NCBI RefSeq assembly: GCF_900107455.1
Contig: NZ_FNQB01000002.1
Span: 1,054,001-1,118,000, forward strand
Direction: 5' to 3'
DNA: 64,000 nt
DNA from: Asanoa ishikariensis
GTDB lineage: Bacteria > Actinomycetota > Actinomycetes > Mycobacteriales > Micromonosporaceae
Shown here one piece after another: positions 18,254 to 26,964 of this stretch. The notes below the pieces were generated by a model. That model did no database searches. It was not told the origin of the DNA and worked only from the letters and a program-made list of their open reading frames with translations. Made by a program: the position numbers and the translations under genes. How positions within the stretch are numbered: the first letter of the stretch is position 1; each line of letters begins with the position of its first letter.

Positions 18254-19332
18254 CGCCGCTGCACGTCCGCGGGGTGGTGCTTCCCGACGACACCACCCGC
18301 GATCTCTGGCTGGTCGGCGACCGGGTCACGTTCGAGCCCGTGGCCGGCGCCGAGACGATCAGCGACGGCGGTTTCGTGCTGCCGGGCCTGGTCGACGCGC
18401 ACTGCCACATCGGCATCGCGGCCGGCGGCGCGGCGATCTCCACCGTGGAGCAGGCGCTCGCCGCCGCCGTGATCGACCGCGACGCCGGCACGCTGGCGAT
18501 CCGCGACGCGGGCTCGCCGTTCCCCTACCCGGAGCTCGACGACCACCCCGACGCGCCGCGGCTGTCCCGGGCGGGCCGGCACCTGGCCGCGCCGAAGACC
18601 CACCTGAAGGGGATTCCGGTCGAGTGCTCGCCGGAGGAGCTACCCGCGGCCGCGGCCGAGCAGGCCCGGGCCGGCAACGGCTGGGTCAAGCTCGTCGGTG
18701 ACTGGCTGGACCGCTCGCTGGCCGACCTTGGCCCGACGTTCGAGCCCGAGGTGCTGGCCGCCGCCATCGACGCCGCGCACGCGGCCGGTGCGCGGGTGGC
18801 GGTGCACACGTTCAGCGAGACAGCGGTGTCCACATTGGTGCGCGCCGGGGTGGACTCGGTCGAGCACGGCACGGGCCTGTCCCTCGACAACGTCGACGAG
18901 ATGGCGCGACGCGGCACGGTGCTGGTGCCGACAATGATCAATATCGAGACCTTCGACGACATCGCGGCGCGGGCGCAGGAGAAGTTCCCTGGATACGCGG
19001 CCCACATGCGCGACCTGCACGCCCGCTTCCCTGAGGTGGTCCGCGCGGCTCACGAGGCCGGCGTCCCGATCCGCGTCGGCACCGACGCCGGTGGCGCCAT
19101 CCCGCACGGCGTCTGCGCCGACGAGATGCTGATGCTGCACGAGCGGGCCGGCATGTCGGCGATCGACGTCCTGGCCGCCGCTTCGTGGGAGGCCCGCGAC
19201 TGGCTCGGCTTCCCCGGGCTGGTCGAGGGCGGCCTGGCCGACCTGGTCGTCTATGACGCCGACCCGCGCGCGGACCTACGGGTGGTCCGCGACCCGCGCC
19301 GGATCGTCCTACGGGGTCGCGTCATCCGTTAG
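18241..19332 (+). CDS. Amidohydrolase, metal-dependent
   Basis: A 363-residue amidohydrolase of the imidazolonepropionase/prolidase-like group. Metal motifs are VDAHCHIG (His-x-His, about 45-52), the possibly carboxylated Lys in VKLVGDW near residue 151, the His of VAVHTFSE near 186 and of VEHGTG near 206, and the Asp of GTDAGGAIPHG near 279. The C-terminal segment DLVVYDADP returns to the small beta domain. GTG 18241 was chosen because it gives the family N-terminus and overlaps the preceding stop by 13 bases. The substrate is not known. Confidence 0.9.
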   Translation: MRELTPLHVRGVVLPDDTTRDLWLVGDRVTFEPVAGAETISDGGFVLPGLVDAHCHIGIAAGGAAISTVEQALAAAVIDRDAGTLAIRDAGSPFPYPELDDHPDAPRLSRAGRHLAAPKTHLKGIPVECSPEELPAAAAEQARAGNGWVKLVGDWLDRSLADLGPTFEPEVLAAAIDAAHAAGARVAVHTFSETAVSTLVRAGVDSVEHGTGLSLDNVDEMARRGTVLVPTMINIETFDDIAARAQEKFPGYAAHMRDLHARFPEVVRAAHEAGVPIRVGTDAGGAIPHGVCADEMLMLHERAGMSAIDVLAAASWEARDWLGFPGLVEGGLADLVVYDADPRADLRVVRDPRRIVLRGRVIR

Positions 19333-19496
19333 GCGGGAGGCGGTTTCAAGCAGCGTCCGGGCGCCGAGCATGGGACACCCGCGGTCGTGGGACTCGCCCT
19401 GCCTATTGACGCCGGTCGGCGTGACCTCGACGCAGATCACGGCGCCGACCCGACCTGGCATCGGTCGGTTGACGCGGGACCGGCTCGGGATGGGCG

Positions 19497-19886
19497 CTAG
19501 GTGGTGTCGGCTTGTTCGGCGAAGACCGCCAGGGCCGTCTGGTAGGAGTCGAAGGCTCGGGCGGCGCCCGCGTACGCCTCCAGGTGGATGAATAGCTCGA
19601 CGATCTCGGCCTTGGTCACCCCGCTGCCCAGGGCGATCCGCACCTGGCCGCGCAGCGGCTCGTGGGTGCCCAACGTGGCCGCGATCGTCACGGAGATCAA
19701 CGCGCGGGTGCGGTCGTCCAGGCCCGGCCGGCTCCAGGAGTCACCGAACGTGTGCTCGGTCGCCAACCGTCGGAACTCGGCGCCCGTGGCTGGTTCCCCG
19801 GGGCCGAGCGGCAGGTTCAGCGGCTGGCCGAGTAGCCGCTCCGCGGTGTCCAAAGCCTGCCGGTGAGCATCAGGTGTCGTCATCAA
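19497..19886 (-). CDS. Carboxymuconolactone decarboxylase-family protein
   Basis: A 129-residue all-helical protein similar to gamma-carboxymuconolactone decarboxylase (PcaC type). Recognisable segments are the catalytic-loop region WSRPGLDDRTRALISVTI (about 51-68) and the closing HLEAYAGAARAFDSYQTA (about 100-117). It lacks the CxxC of AhpD peroxidases, so a redox role is unlikely. No other aromatic-catabolism genes are nearby. It is convergent with the amidohydrolase across a 164-base gap in which nothing was recognised. Confidence 0.88.
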   Translation of the reverse strand: MMTTPDAHRQALDTAERLLGQPLNLPLGPGEPATGAEFRRLATEHTFGDSWSRPGLDDRTRALISVTIAATLGTHEPLRGQVRIALGSGVTKAEIVELFIHLEAYAGAARAFDSYQTALAVFAEQADTT

Positions 19887-19958
19887 GGCTCAGCGTAAGT
19901 CGCCGAACACTGCATTTCGCCCAAAAGGCCCGGCCCAGGGCGGCCCGTCGCTGGCGCG

Positions 19959-20024
19959 TTTGCTCTGCACCCATCTACGCACCACCCCGTGCGGAAGGTG
20001 GTGCGTATATGGGTGCAGAGCAAA
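19959..20024 (+). repeat. Long near-perfect inverted repeat (28-bp arms)
   Basis: The left arm (19959-19986, starting TTTGCTCTGCACCCAT) and the right arm (19997-20024, ending ATGGGTGCAGAGCAAA) pair over 28 bases with one mismatch around a 10-base loop. It sits 73 bases from the start of the minus-strand gene at 19886 and 195 bases before proS. No T-tract follows on either strand, so it is not a standard terminator. It could be a miniature mobile-element relic, a structured RNA or a protein site. Confidence 0.85.
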
Positions 20025-20043
20025 GCCTGCGATTTTGGCCTAC

Positions 20044-20126
20044 CGCGGACCTGGCAGGGCCGGCCCCTTGTGGGGCCGCCCGGTGCGCGCGGGAGCGAGC
20101 GGTCGTGCCCACGACGGACGCGCGCA
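20044..20126 (+). repeat. Dispersed intergenic repeat, copy B (variant 2)
   Basis: This copy carries the GGTGCGCGCGGGAGCGAGCG variant of the core, shared with copy F at 45361, and starts with CGCGGACCTGGCAG. A GC-rich insert (GGGCCGGCCCCTTGTGGGGC) interrupts its left half. It lies 94 bases before proS. Together with the inverted repeat just upstream it fills most of the 333-base gap between the divergent genes. Confidence 0.75.
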
Positions 20127-20219
20127 CATGACTTGGATCCGCTCAGGTCAGATGATCAAGTCGGCGTACCCGCATTCCGGTCGCGATGATCAAAGACCCC
20201 CTCGCTAGGATTCTCGGTT

Positions 20220-21626
20220 ATGGCTCGCGTGCTTACTCCCCGTGCGGAGGACTTTCCCCGCTGGTACCAGGATCTGATCGCCAAGGCCCAGCTTGCCGAC
20301 AACGGCCCGGTGCGCGGCACGATGGTGATCCGACCGGCCGGGTACTCGATCTGGGAGCGCATGCAGGCCGAGATGGATGCGCGGATCAAGATCGCGGGTG
20401 CGGAGAACGCGTACTTCCCGCTGTTCATCCCCGAGAGCTACCTCAAGCGCGAGGCCCAGCACGTCGAGGGCTTCTCGCCCGAGCTCGCCGTCGTCACCCA
20501 CGGTGGTGGCAAGCAGCTCTCCGAGCCGGTCGTCGTGCGGCCGACCAGCGAGACCGTTATCGGCGAGTTCATGGCCAAGTGGGTGGACTCCTACCGCGAC
20601 CTGCCCCTGCTGCTCAACCAGTGGGCCAACGTCGTGCGCTGGGAGCTCCGGCCCCGGATCTTCCTGCGGACCAGCGAGTTCCTCTGGCAGGAGGGCCACA
20701 CCGCGCACGCCACCGAGGAGGACGCGCGCAGCTACGCGCGCAAGATCCTGCACGAGGTGTACGAGGACTTCATGGTCGGCGTGCTCGGCATCCCGGTGGT
20801 GGTCGGGCGCAAGACCAACCGGGAGCGGTTCGCGGGCGCGACCAGCACCTACACGCTCGAGGGCATGATGGGCGACGGCAAGGCGCTGCAGATGGGCACC
20901 TCGCACGAGCTCGGCCAGAACTTCGCCAAGGCGTTCGACATCAGCTACTCCGCGGCCAGCGGCGGGGTTGAGCACGCCTGGACGACCTCCTGGGGCACGT
21001 CGACCCGGATGATCGGCGGGCTGATCATGAGTCACGGCGACGACAACGGCCTGCGGGTGCCGCCGCGACTGGCGCCGATCCAGGCGTACGTGATGGTCGT
21101 CAAGGACGGTGACGGCGTGACCGCCGCGGCGCACAAGCTGCGCGACGCGCTCCGGGACGCCGGCGTGCGGGTCGGGCTCGATGACCGGGTCGACACGGCG
21201 TTCGGGCGGCGGGCGGTCGACGCCGAGCTCAAGGGCTACCCGGTGCGGATCGAGGTCGGGCCGCGTGACCTGGCGGCCGGCAACGCCGTCGTGGCGCGGC
21301 GGTACGACGGCAGCAAGACCCCCGTGCCCGTGGCCGACGTGGTTGGTCGCGTGCTCGCGGTGCTCGAGGAGGACCAGCAGAGGCTGCACGACGAGGCGCT
21401 GGCGTTCCGTGAGTCGCACACCGTCGAGGTGTCGAACCTGGCCGACGCGATCGCGGCGACGGCGACCGGCTGGGCCCGGGTGCCGTGGTCGGCGATCGGC
21501 GTCGACGGTGAGGCACAGGCCAACGGCCAGGGCGTGACCGTGCGCTGCCTGGTCCGCGCCGACGGCTCCGTGCCCGGCTCGCAGGAAGAGCCGGAGCTGG
21601 TCGCCATCCTCGGCCGCTCCTACTGA
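20220..21626 (+). CDS. proS: Prolyl-tRNA synthetase, short (type 3/archaeal-like) form
   Basis: A 468-residue class II aminoacyl-tRNA synthetase that charges tRNA-Pro. The motif 2 region is RTSEFLWQEGHTAHA (about residues 158-172), motif 3 is GLRVPPRLAP near residue 277, and the ATP/proline pocket includes VVRPTSETVIG near 106. It lacks the editing insertion found in the long bacterial type and matches the short type that has spread among actinobacteria and other bacteria. ATG 20220 gives the family start. Its stop overlaps the next ATG by one base. Confidence 0.96.
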   Translation: MARVLTPRAEDFPRWYQDLIAKAQLADNGPVRGTMVIRPAGYSIWERMQAEMDARIKIAGAENAYFPLFIPESYLKREAQHVEGFSPELAVVTHGGGKQLSEPVVVRPTSETVIGEFMAKWVDSYRDLPLLLNQWANVVRWELRPRIFLRTSEFLWQEGHTAHATEEDARSYARKILHEVYEDFMVGVLGIPVVVGRKTNRERFAGATSTYTLEGMMGDGKALQMGTSHELGQNFAKAFDISYSAASGGVEHAWTTSWGTSTRMIGGLIMSHGDDNGLRVPPRLAPIQAYVMVVKDGDGVTAAAHKLRDALRDAGVRVGLDDRVDTAFGRRAVDAELKGYPVRIEVGPRDLAAGNAVVARRYDGSKTPVPVADVVGRVLAVLEEDQQRLHDEALAFRESHTVEVSNLADAIAATATGWARVPWSAIGVDGEAQANGQGVTVRCLVRADGSVPGSQEEPELVAILGRSY

Positions 21627-22276
21627 TGGGTTTCGCTCCCGGCAGCCTGATCGTCCACCGCAACGCCCGGCACGACCGCCTGGGCTGGGTTCGCCCGGTC
21701 CGGGTGGTCAGTGACGACGAGCGCGGGCTGCTGGTCTGGATCGCCTCCGGCTCGGTGGTGGCCTCCGAGGTCGCGGCCGACGGCCGGGGCATGCGGGCGA
21801 TGCCGTTCGCCGAGTGGGTCACGCTGTCCTACGGGCTGAAGCTGCATCCGTGGCTGGGCAACGGCGTGCTCAAGTTCCATCCGGTCGGCGAGGACCACTC
21901 GGTCTGGTGGTTCCGGAACGCCGAGGGCGGCTTCGCCAACTGGTACGTGAACCTCGAAGAGCGCGCGGTCCGCTGGGACGACGGCGACCTCGCCGGGATC
22001 GACGTGGTCGACCAGGACCTCGACATCGTGGTCGACCCGGACCGGTCGTGGCGCTGGAAGGACGAGGACGAGTTCACCGAGCGGCTGGCGTTTCCGGACC
22101 ACTATTGGGTACGCGATGAGGCTGCCGTCCGCGCCGAAGGCTGGCGGGTCGTCAAGCGGATCGAGGCGGGCGAGTTCCCGTTCGACGGCACCTGGATCGA
22201 CTTCTCGCCGGACCCCGGCTGGGTGACTCCTACTGAGCTGCCGTTGGGCTGGGACCGGCCGGTCGTCGTTCGCTGA
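21626..22276 (+). CDS. DUF402 protein, first of a tandem pair
   Basis: A 216-residue protein with a DUF402 (FAU-1/nucleotide phosphatase-like) domain. The conserved core is WYVNLEERAVRWDDGDLAGIDVVDQDLDIVVDPD, spanning about residues 109-142, followed by WRWKDEDEF; the acidic residues are the likely metal ligands. Known DUF402 enzymes hydrolyse nucleoside di- and triphosphates, but this branch is uncharacterised. The start overlaps the proS stop (TGATG), so it is translated from the proS transcript. The next gene is a paralogue. Confidence 0.85.
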   Translation: MGFAPGSLIVHRNARHDRLGWVRPVRVVSDDERGLLVWIASGSVVASEVAADGRGMRAMPFAEWVTLSYGLKLHPWLGNGVLKFHPVGEDHSVWWFRNAEGGFANWYVNLEERAVRWDDGDLAGIDVVDQDLDIVVDPDRSWRWKDEDEFTERLAFPDHYWVRDEAAVRAEGWRVVKRIEAGEFPFDGTWIDFSPDPGWVTPTELPLGWDRPVVVR

Positions 22277-22314
22277 GCCCCGCAGGCGGGGGTGCGGCTC
22301 GTAGGCTGCTGATC

Positions 22315-22962
22315 ATGACGCTTGCCCCGGGCCGTACCGTGCTGCGGCGCTACTGGCGCGCCGGGCGAATCAGCTTCCTCGTCCCGACGGTCGTGGTCGG
22401 CGACGACGCACAGGGCCTGCGGCTCTGGCATCCGGCCGGCGCCACCTTCTGGCGGCTGATGACGCCCGACGGCCGCACCCATCACGACGGCACGCTGGAC
22501 GAACTTGGCCCGACGGAGCTGACCCCGCAAACCTGGATCGGCGGCCCGCCGCTGTACTTCCACCCCGCCGACGGCTCACCCTGGTCGGTCTGGTGGTTCT
22601 TCGACCAGCACACGGGCGAGTTCGACGGCTGGTACGTGAACCTCGAAGACGCGGTTCGCCGCTGGGACGACGGCACTCTCGCCGGGATCGATACCGCCGA
22701 CCACGCCCTCGACATCCTGGTCGAGCCGGACCGCAGTTGGCGCTGGAAAGACGAGGACGAGCTGGCCGCCAAGACCGACAAGTCGGACTACTGGGATATT
22801 GCGGGCGCCGCCAAGATCCGCGAGAACGGCGAGGCGGTGATCGAGCTGATCGAGGCCGGCAAGTTCCCCTTCGACGGCACCTGGTGTGATCTTCGCCCGG
22901 ACCCGTCCTGGCGGATCCCCGCTGAGCTGCCGCCCGGTTGGGACCGTCAACGGACTGTTTGA
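22315..22962 (+). CDS. DUF402 protein, second of a tandem pair
   Basis: A 215-residue paralogue of the preceding protein. Both contain the same blocks: [40 protein letters not shown] and a closing GWDR. The N-terminal thirds differ more ([18 protein letters not shown] here), which suggests a change of substrate or partner after duplication. A 38-base gap separates the pair. No function is assigned beyond the domain. Confidence 0.85.
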   Translation: MTLAPGRTVLRRYWRAGRISFLVPTVVVGDDAQGLRLWHPAGATFWRLMTPDGRTHHDGTLDELGPTELTPQTWIGGPPLYFHPADGSPWSVWWFFDQHTGEFDGWYVNLEDAVRRWDDGTLAGIDTADHALDILVEPDRSWRWKDEDELAAKTDKSDYWDIAGAAKIRENGEAVIELIEAGKFPFDGTWCDLRPDPSWRIPAELPPGWDRQRTV

Positions 22963-22990
22963 CCGGTTTTGTAGTGACCGCGACCAGTGG

Positions 22991-23063
22991 CGAAGCTGGC
23001 AAGCGGAGCGCAGCGGAGCGATCCCCGGCGGGAGCGACGGTCGCGCCGACGGCGGACCCGGGA
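22991..23063 (+). repeat. Dispersed intergenic repeat, copy C
   Basis: Contains the core CCCCGGCGGGAGCGACGGTC and the closing GACCCGGGA. It lies 192 bases before rpsP, in a 292-base gap that must also hold the promoter of the rpsP operon. Confidence 0.8.
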
Positions 23064-23254
23064 CACGGAATTTCATCTCTTCTGACCCGGCGTGGGCATT
23101 CGTAGACCGTCTGGCAGAATGGGTTGTTGGTATCCGGCATGTGTTCGGCGCCCTCTACCCCGAATGCGTTGCCAGTCCACGAACGGTCCTCGGCTCAAAC
23201 CCCACTGCGTCGGCCGACCGATCACCCACGTATCGCAACAGGAGCGAACAGACT

Positions 23255-23782
23255 GTGGCCGTAAAGATCCGGCTTCTGCGGATGGGCAAGATCCGCAACC
23301 CGCAATACCGCATCGTCGTCGCCGACTCGCGCACCAAGCGTGACGGCCGGGCGATCGAGTACGTCGGTATCTACCACCCCAAGGAAGATCCGTCGCTGAT
23401 CGAGGTCAAGTCCGACAGGGTGCAGCACTGGCTGTCCGTGGGTGCCCAGCCGAGCGAGGCCGTGCAGCGGATCCTTGAGAAGACCGGCGACTGGCAGAAG
23501 TTCAAGAACCTGCCGGCTCCTCCGCCGCTGCTGGTCGCCGCCCCGCGCGTCGACAAGCGTGAGGCCTACGAGGTCGAGGCGCGTGCCGCGGCCGGGCTGG
23601 GCGAGGCGCCGGCGCCGACCAAGGCAGCCAAGAAGTCCGCGAAGGCCGCTGAGCCCAAGGCTGAGGCCGAGGCGCCCAAGGCTGACGCACCCAAGGCTGA
23701 CGCACCCAAGGCTGACGCACCCAAGGCTGACGCACCCAAGTCCGAGGAGCAGGCGGTTGCGGACTCCGGCGAGCAGGCCTGA
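23255..23782 (+). CDS. rpsP: Ribosomal protein S16 with long acidic-basic tail
   Basis: A 175-residue protein; residues 1-80 are canonical S16 ([20 protein letters not shown] at the start, then [10 protein letters not shown] near residue 38). The remaining 95 residues are an Ala/Lys/Pro/Glu-rich tail that includes four exact PKADA repeats. Such tails occur in actinobacterial S16 but vary greatly in length. GTG 23255 follows GGAG by ten bases and gives the usual VAVKIRL start. It leads the rpsP-khpA-rimM-trmD operon with gaps of one base or less. Confidence 0.96.
   Translation: MAVKIRLLRMGKIRNPQYRIVVADSRTKRDGRAIEYVGIYHPKEDPSLIEVKSDRVQHWLSVGAQPSEAVQRILEKTGDWQKFKNLPAPPPLLVAAPRVDKREAYEVEARAAAGLGEAPAPTKAAKKSAKAAEPKAEAEAPKADAPKADAPKADAPKADAPKSEEQAVADSGEQA
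23675..23734 (+). repeat. 15-bp coding tandem repeat in rpsP, four units
   Basis: Four identical copies of CCCAAGGCTGACGCA start at 23675, 23690, 23705 and 23720 and encode PKADA each time. The DNA identity is complete, so the expansion is probably recent or variable between strains. Confidence 0.95.
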
Positions 23783-23783
23783 C

Positions 23784-24017
23784 GTGGCACTCCGGCCCGC
23801 GCTGGAGCATCTCGTCAAGGGCATCGTCGATCACCCGGATGACGTTCGTGTCCGGCTGGTCGACTCACGTCGTGGCAAGCGGCTCGAAGTGCGTGTCAAC
23901 CCCGAAGACCTGGGCACGGTGATCGGCCGGGGCGGGCGCACCGCCAAGGCGCTCCGCCAGGTCATCGGTTCGATCGGCGGCCGGGGCGTTCGGGTCGACA
24001 TCGTCGACGCGTACTGA
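23784..24017 (+). CDS. khpA: KH-domain RNA-binding protein KhpA
   Basis: A 77-residue single KH-domain protein. The GXXG loop is GRGG in TVIGRGGRTAKALR (about residues 47-60). KhpA acts with KhpB/Jag as a global RNA chaperone linked to cell elongation in Gram-positive bacteria. GTG 23784 lies one base after the rpsP stop. Its stop overlaps the rimM start (TGATG). Presence between rpsP and rimM is the standard order in Gram-positive genomes. Confidence 0.94.
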   Translation: MALRPALEHLVKGIVDHPDDVRVRLVDSRRGKRLEVRVNPEDLGTVIGRGGRTAKALRQVIGSIGGRGVRVDIVDAY

Positions 24018-24547
24018 TGCTTCTCGTCGTCGGCCGGATCGGTCGGCCACACGGCATTCGCGGTGAGGTCACCGTCGAGGTCCGGACCGACGAACCCGAG
24101 CAGCGGTTCGCTGCCGGGTCGGTGCTGCGCACCGACCCGGCAGCGGCCAGCGTCTCTTCCATCGTGCCCGACACGCTCACCATCGAAGAGGTGCGCTTTC
24201 ACCAGGGGCGCCCGCTCGTGCTCTTCGACGGCTACTACGAGCGTGACCTGGTAGAAAACCTGCGCAACGTGCTGCTCGTCGTCGACTCCTCCGAGATCTC
24301 CGTCCCCGACGATCCGGACGAGTTCCTGGACCACCAGTTGGTGGGTCTGTCCGCGGTAAGCCCCGGCGGTGAGGTGCTCGGCACCGTCACCCGGATCGAG
24401 CACGCGCCGTCCTCGGATCTGCTCGTGCTTTCGCGGCCGGACGGTCGTTCCGCGCTGGTGCCGTTCGTCAAAGAGATCGTGCCCGCGGTCGACCTGGCCG
24501 GCGGTCGCGTGGTCGTCGACGCTCCGGCGGGCCTGCTGGACCTGTGA
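24017..24547 (+). CDS. rimM: Ribosome maturation factor RimM
   Basis: A 176-residue protein that binds S19 and assists maturation of the 30S head. The N-terminal RimM domain begins [19 protein letters not shown] (about residues 4-22); the C-terminal PRC-barrel contains [17 protein letters not shown] near residue 109 and ends PAGLLDL. Length is normal. Start and stop both overlap the neighbouring genes. Confidence 0.96.
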   Translation: MLLVVGRIGRPHGIRGEVTVEVRTDEPEQRFAAGSVLRTDPAAASVSSIVPDTLTIEEVRFHQGRPLVLFDGYYERDLVENLRNVLLVVDSSEISVPDDPDEFLDHQLVGLSAVSPGGEVLGTVTRIEHAPSSDLLVLSRPDGRSALVPFVKEIVPAVDLAGGRVVVDAPAGLLDL

Positions 24548-25278
24548 TGCGGGTCGACGTAGTAACGATCTTTCCCGACTACCTGGCGCCGTTGTCGCTC
24601 TCGCTGATCGGCAAGGCCCAGGCGACCGGGCTCCTCTCCGTCGGCGTGCACGATCTGCGGTCGTGGACCTCGGACGTGCACCGGACTGTCGACGACACGC
24701 CCTATGGCGGCGGACCCGGCATGGTCATGCGGCCCGAGCCATGGGGTGCGGCGTTGGACTCGCTGGCCACGCCCTCTTCCCGGCTGGTCGTGCCCACACC
24801 TGTCGGTGCTCCGTTCACCCAGGCCACGGCGCACTCACTGGCGGCGGAGTCTCAGCTGATCTTCGCGTGCGGCCGGTACGAGGGCATCGACCAGCGGGTG
24901 ATCGACCACGCCTCGTCCCGGATGCCGGTGACCGAGGTCTCGCTGGGCGACTACGTGCTGTTCGGCGGCGAGGTCGCGGTCCTCGTGATCATGGAGGCCG
25001 TGGTCCGGCTGCTGCCCGGTGTGCTCGGCAACGCCGACTCGCTGGCCGAGGAGTCGCACGCGGCCGGGCTGCTGGAAGCGCCCGTCTATACGAAGCCGCC
25101 GGCGTGGCGGGAGCTCGCCGTTCCGGACATCCTGCGCTCCGGCGACCATGGCCGCATCGCCCGCTGGCGCCGGGACGAGTCGCTGCGCCGCACCGCTTCG
25201 CGCCGCCCCGACATGCTCGTCGGCCCCAACGCACCGGAGCTTTCCAAGGCTGACCGCGCGGTTCTCGACGAGGGCTGA
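24547..25278 (+). CDS. trmD: tRNA (guanine-N1-)-methyltransferase TrmD
   Basis: A 243-residue SPOUT methyltransferase that makes m1G37 in tRNAs and prevents frameshifting. The trefoil-knot SAM site shows [10 protein letters not shown] (about residues 110-119) and [11 protein letters not shown] near 134, then [14 protein letters not shown] 24547 gives [10 protein letters not shown], the usual start; an in-frame GTG lies three bases earlier. It closes the rpsP operon and converges with a TetR gene after 7 bases. Confidence 0.97.
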   Translation: MRVDVVTIFPDYLAPLSLSLIGKAQATGLLSVGVHDLRSWTSDVHRTVDDTPYGGGPGMVMRPEPWGAALDSLATPSSRLVVPTPVGAPFTQATAHSLAAESQLIFACGRYEGIDQRVIDHASSRMPVTEVSLGDYVLFGGEVAVLVIMEAVVRLLPGVLGNADSLAEESHAAGLLEAPVYTKPPAWRELAVPDILRSGDHGRIARWRRDESLRRTASRRPDMLVGPNAPELSKADRAVLDEG

Positions 25279-25285
25279 CGGCTCC

Positions 25286-25894
25286 TCAGGCCGTCGTTGC
25301 CGGTGGTGGGTGCGGGAGGGGTTGCGCCCCCTCGGGCCGCAGTCCGTCGAAGATGATCGCCAGGTAGCGGCGCCACAGGTCCGGCGGGGCGTTGGGGACG
25401 TAGCTGACCACGTAGTTGGGCGCGCACATCAGCAGGATCACGTCGGTGCCGGTGACGTCTTTACGCACGGCTCCGCTCTCGTGGGCGTGGTCGACGAGCT
25501 TGTCGATGGTGTCGTACATCCGGGTGCGGACGGCGGTTACCTCCGGAGACAGGTCGCCGGCCTGTTGGAGGAACGAGAGGTCGCGTTGCTGGCGCTGCTC
25601 GGCGGCCGCGGCGAGGAACCCTCTCAGCGCGACGCCGGCGTCGGGTTCCTCTCGCAGCAGTCGCTCGCCTTCGGCGTTCAGAGCGTCCATCCGGTCGATG
25701 ACGATCGCCGCGAGCAGGTCGTCCTTCGTCGCGAAGTGGCGGAACACCGTGCCCTTGCCGACGCCCGCGCGGCGGGCGATGTCGGCGATCGAGGCGTCCA
25801 GGCCGCGCTCGGCGAACTCGTCCGCGGCCGCGGACAGCAGGGCCCGCCGGTTGCGTACGGCATCGGCCCGCTGTGGTCGCGGCGTCTCGGTCAT
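25286..25894 (-). CDS. TetR-family transcriptional regulator
   Basis: A 202-residue repressor. The N-terminal helix-turn-helix covers about residues 14-60 (DIARRAGVGKGTVFRHFATKDDLL). The C-terminal ligand domain is unassigned (possibly TetR_C/SBD-like). It is divergent from the quinone reductase at 25999. Two copies of a palindromic word in the shared gap are likely operators, so it probably represses that gene and itself. Confidence 0.93.
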   Translation of the reverse strand: MTETPRPQRADAVRNRRALLSAAADEFAERGLDASIADIARRAGVGKGTVFRHFATKDDLLAAIVIDRMDALNAEGERLLREEPDAGVALRGFLAAAAEQRQQRDLSFLQQAGDLSPEVTAVRTRMYDTIDKLVDHAHESGAVRKDVTGTDVILLMCAPNYVVSYVPNAPPDLWRRYLAIIFDGLRPEGAQPLPHPPPATTA

Positions 25895-25911
25895 CCGGGG
25901 ACTCTAACAAG

Positions 25912-25981
25912 TTGACCGCCCGGTCCGTTTATTGCTAGCTTCGCCTCCGTCGGAGAAAGTGACCGAGCGGTCCGTTTAGTG
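25912..25981 (+). promoter_or_regulatory. Twin TetR operator sites
   Basis: Two direct copies, about 47 bases apart, of a 22-base word with the palindrome GACCGNNCGGTC (25914-25925 and 25961-25972), each followed by CGTTTA. They lie between the divergent TetR and oxidoreductase genes. Two well-conserved copies in one gap support an operator role. Confidence 0.7.
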
Positions 25982-25998
25982 CGGGTGGGTGCGTGGTG

Positions 25999-26964
25999 AT
26001 GAAGGCAGTGGTGGCGAGCGGGTACGGGCCGCCGGAGTCGCTTTCGGTCGCCGAGGTTCTGGTGCCGGTGGCCGGGCGTGGGCAGATCCAGGTGCGGATC
26101 GCGGCCGCCTCGATCAATCCGGCCGATGTGCGGCTGCCGAGCGGCGACTTTCGTGACGCCGTGCCGTTGGAGTTCCCGCACGTGCCGGGGAACGACTTCG
26201 CGGGGACGGTGAGTGCGGTCGGTGCTGGGGTTACGGGGTTCGTCGTGGGCGACGAGATCTTCGGCCAGGCGGTGCCGCGGGCGCTGCGAGCGATGGCGGG
26301 TCAGGCGCGGCCGTCGCTGAGCACGGGATCGTTGGCGGAGTACGCGGTTTTCGAGGCGGATACGCCGTTTCTCGCCCATCGGCCCTCGGGTCTGGGCGTG
26401 GCGGAGGCGGCCGCGCTGCCGACGGTCGGTCTGACCGCGCGGGCGTTGCTCGCGACGGCGTTGATCAGGCCGGGGGAGCGGGTGCTGGTCGTCGGAGCCA
26501 CCGGTGGCGTGGGAACGGCGGTGGTGCCGCTGCTCTTTGCCGCCGGCGCACAGGTGATCGCGACCGCGACCGCCGTGGACGCGGACCTGCTGCGGGCACT
26601 CGGTGCGGCCGAGGTGATCGGCTACTCGGACTATCCGTCGGGGGTCGACGTGGTGATCAACGCGGTACTGCCGAGCGACGAGCTCGGTCCGGTGGCGAGG
26701 TCGCTGCGACCCGGGGGACGGCTGTTGACGATCACCTACCCGGTGCCGGAGCGGGCTTGGCTCGGCCGGGACGACGTCGACCTGCACTTCGTGCTGGACA
26801 TGGACGGTCGGCTGGGCGGGATGCGCGAGGTGGCCGAGGCGGCGGTGAGCGGCGAACTGCCAGCCACGATCGGCCGCCGCTACACCCTGGCCGAAGGCCC
26901 GCAGGCATGCGTCGACTTCGCGCGCCTACACACAACCGGCAAGCTGGTCGTATCGGTTGCTTGA
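25999..26964 (+). CDS. Zinc-type alcohol dehydrogenase/quinone oxidoreductase
   Basis: A 321-residue MDR-superfamily NADPH-dependent oxidoreductase of the quinone reductase type. The N-terminal GroES-like domain contains the segment PHVPGNDFAGTVSAVG (about 56-71); the Rossmann motif VVGATGGVGTAV is near residue 165. No zinc-binding Cys cluster is present, as in quinone reductases. ATG 25999 was chosen over two in-frame GTG codons just before it. Probably induced by a reactive electrophile or quinone through the TetR protein. The stop codon lies inside the first unit of the tandem array downstream. Confidence 0.9.
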   Translation: MKAVVASGYGPPESLSVAEVLVPVAGRGQIQVRIAAASINPADVRLPSGDFRDAVPLEFPHVPGNDFAGTVSAVGAGVTGFVVGDEIFGQAVPRALRAMAGQARPSLSTGSLAEYAVFEADTPFLAHRPSGLGVAEAAALPTVGLTARALLATALIRPGERVLVVGATGGVGTAVVPLLFAAGAQVIATATAVDADLLRALGAAEVIGYSDYPSGVDVVINAVLPSDELGPVARSLRPGGRLLTITYPVPERAWLGRDDVDLHFVLDMDGRLGGMREVAEAAVSGELPATIGRRYTLAEGPQACVDFARLHTTGKLVVSVA

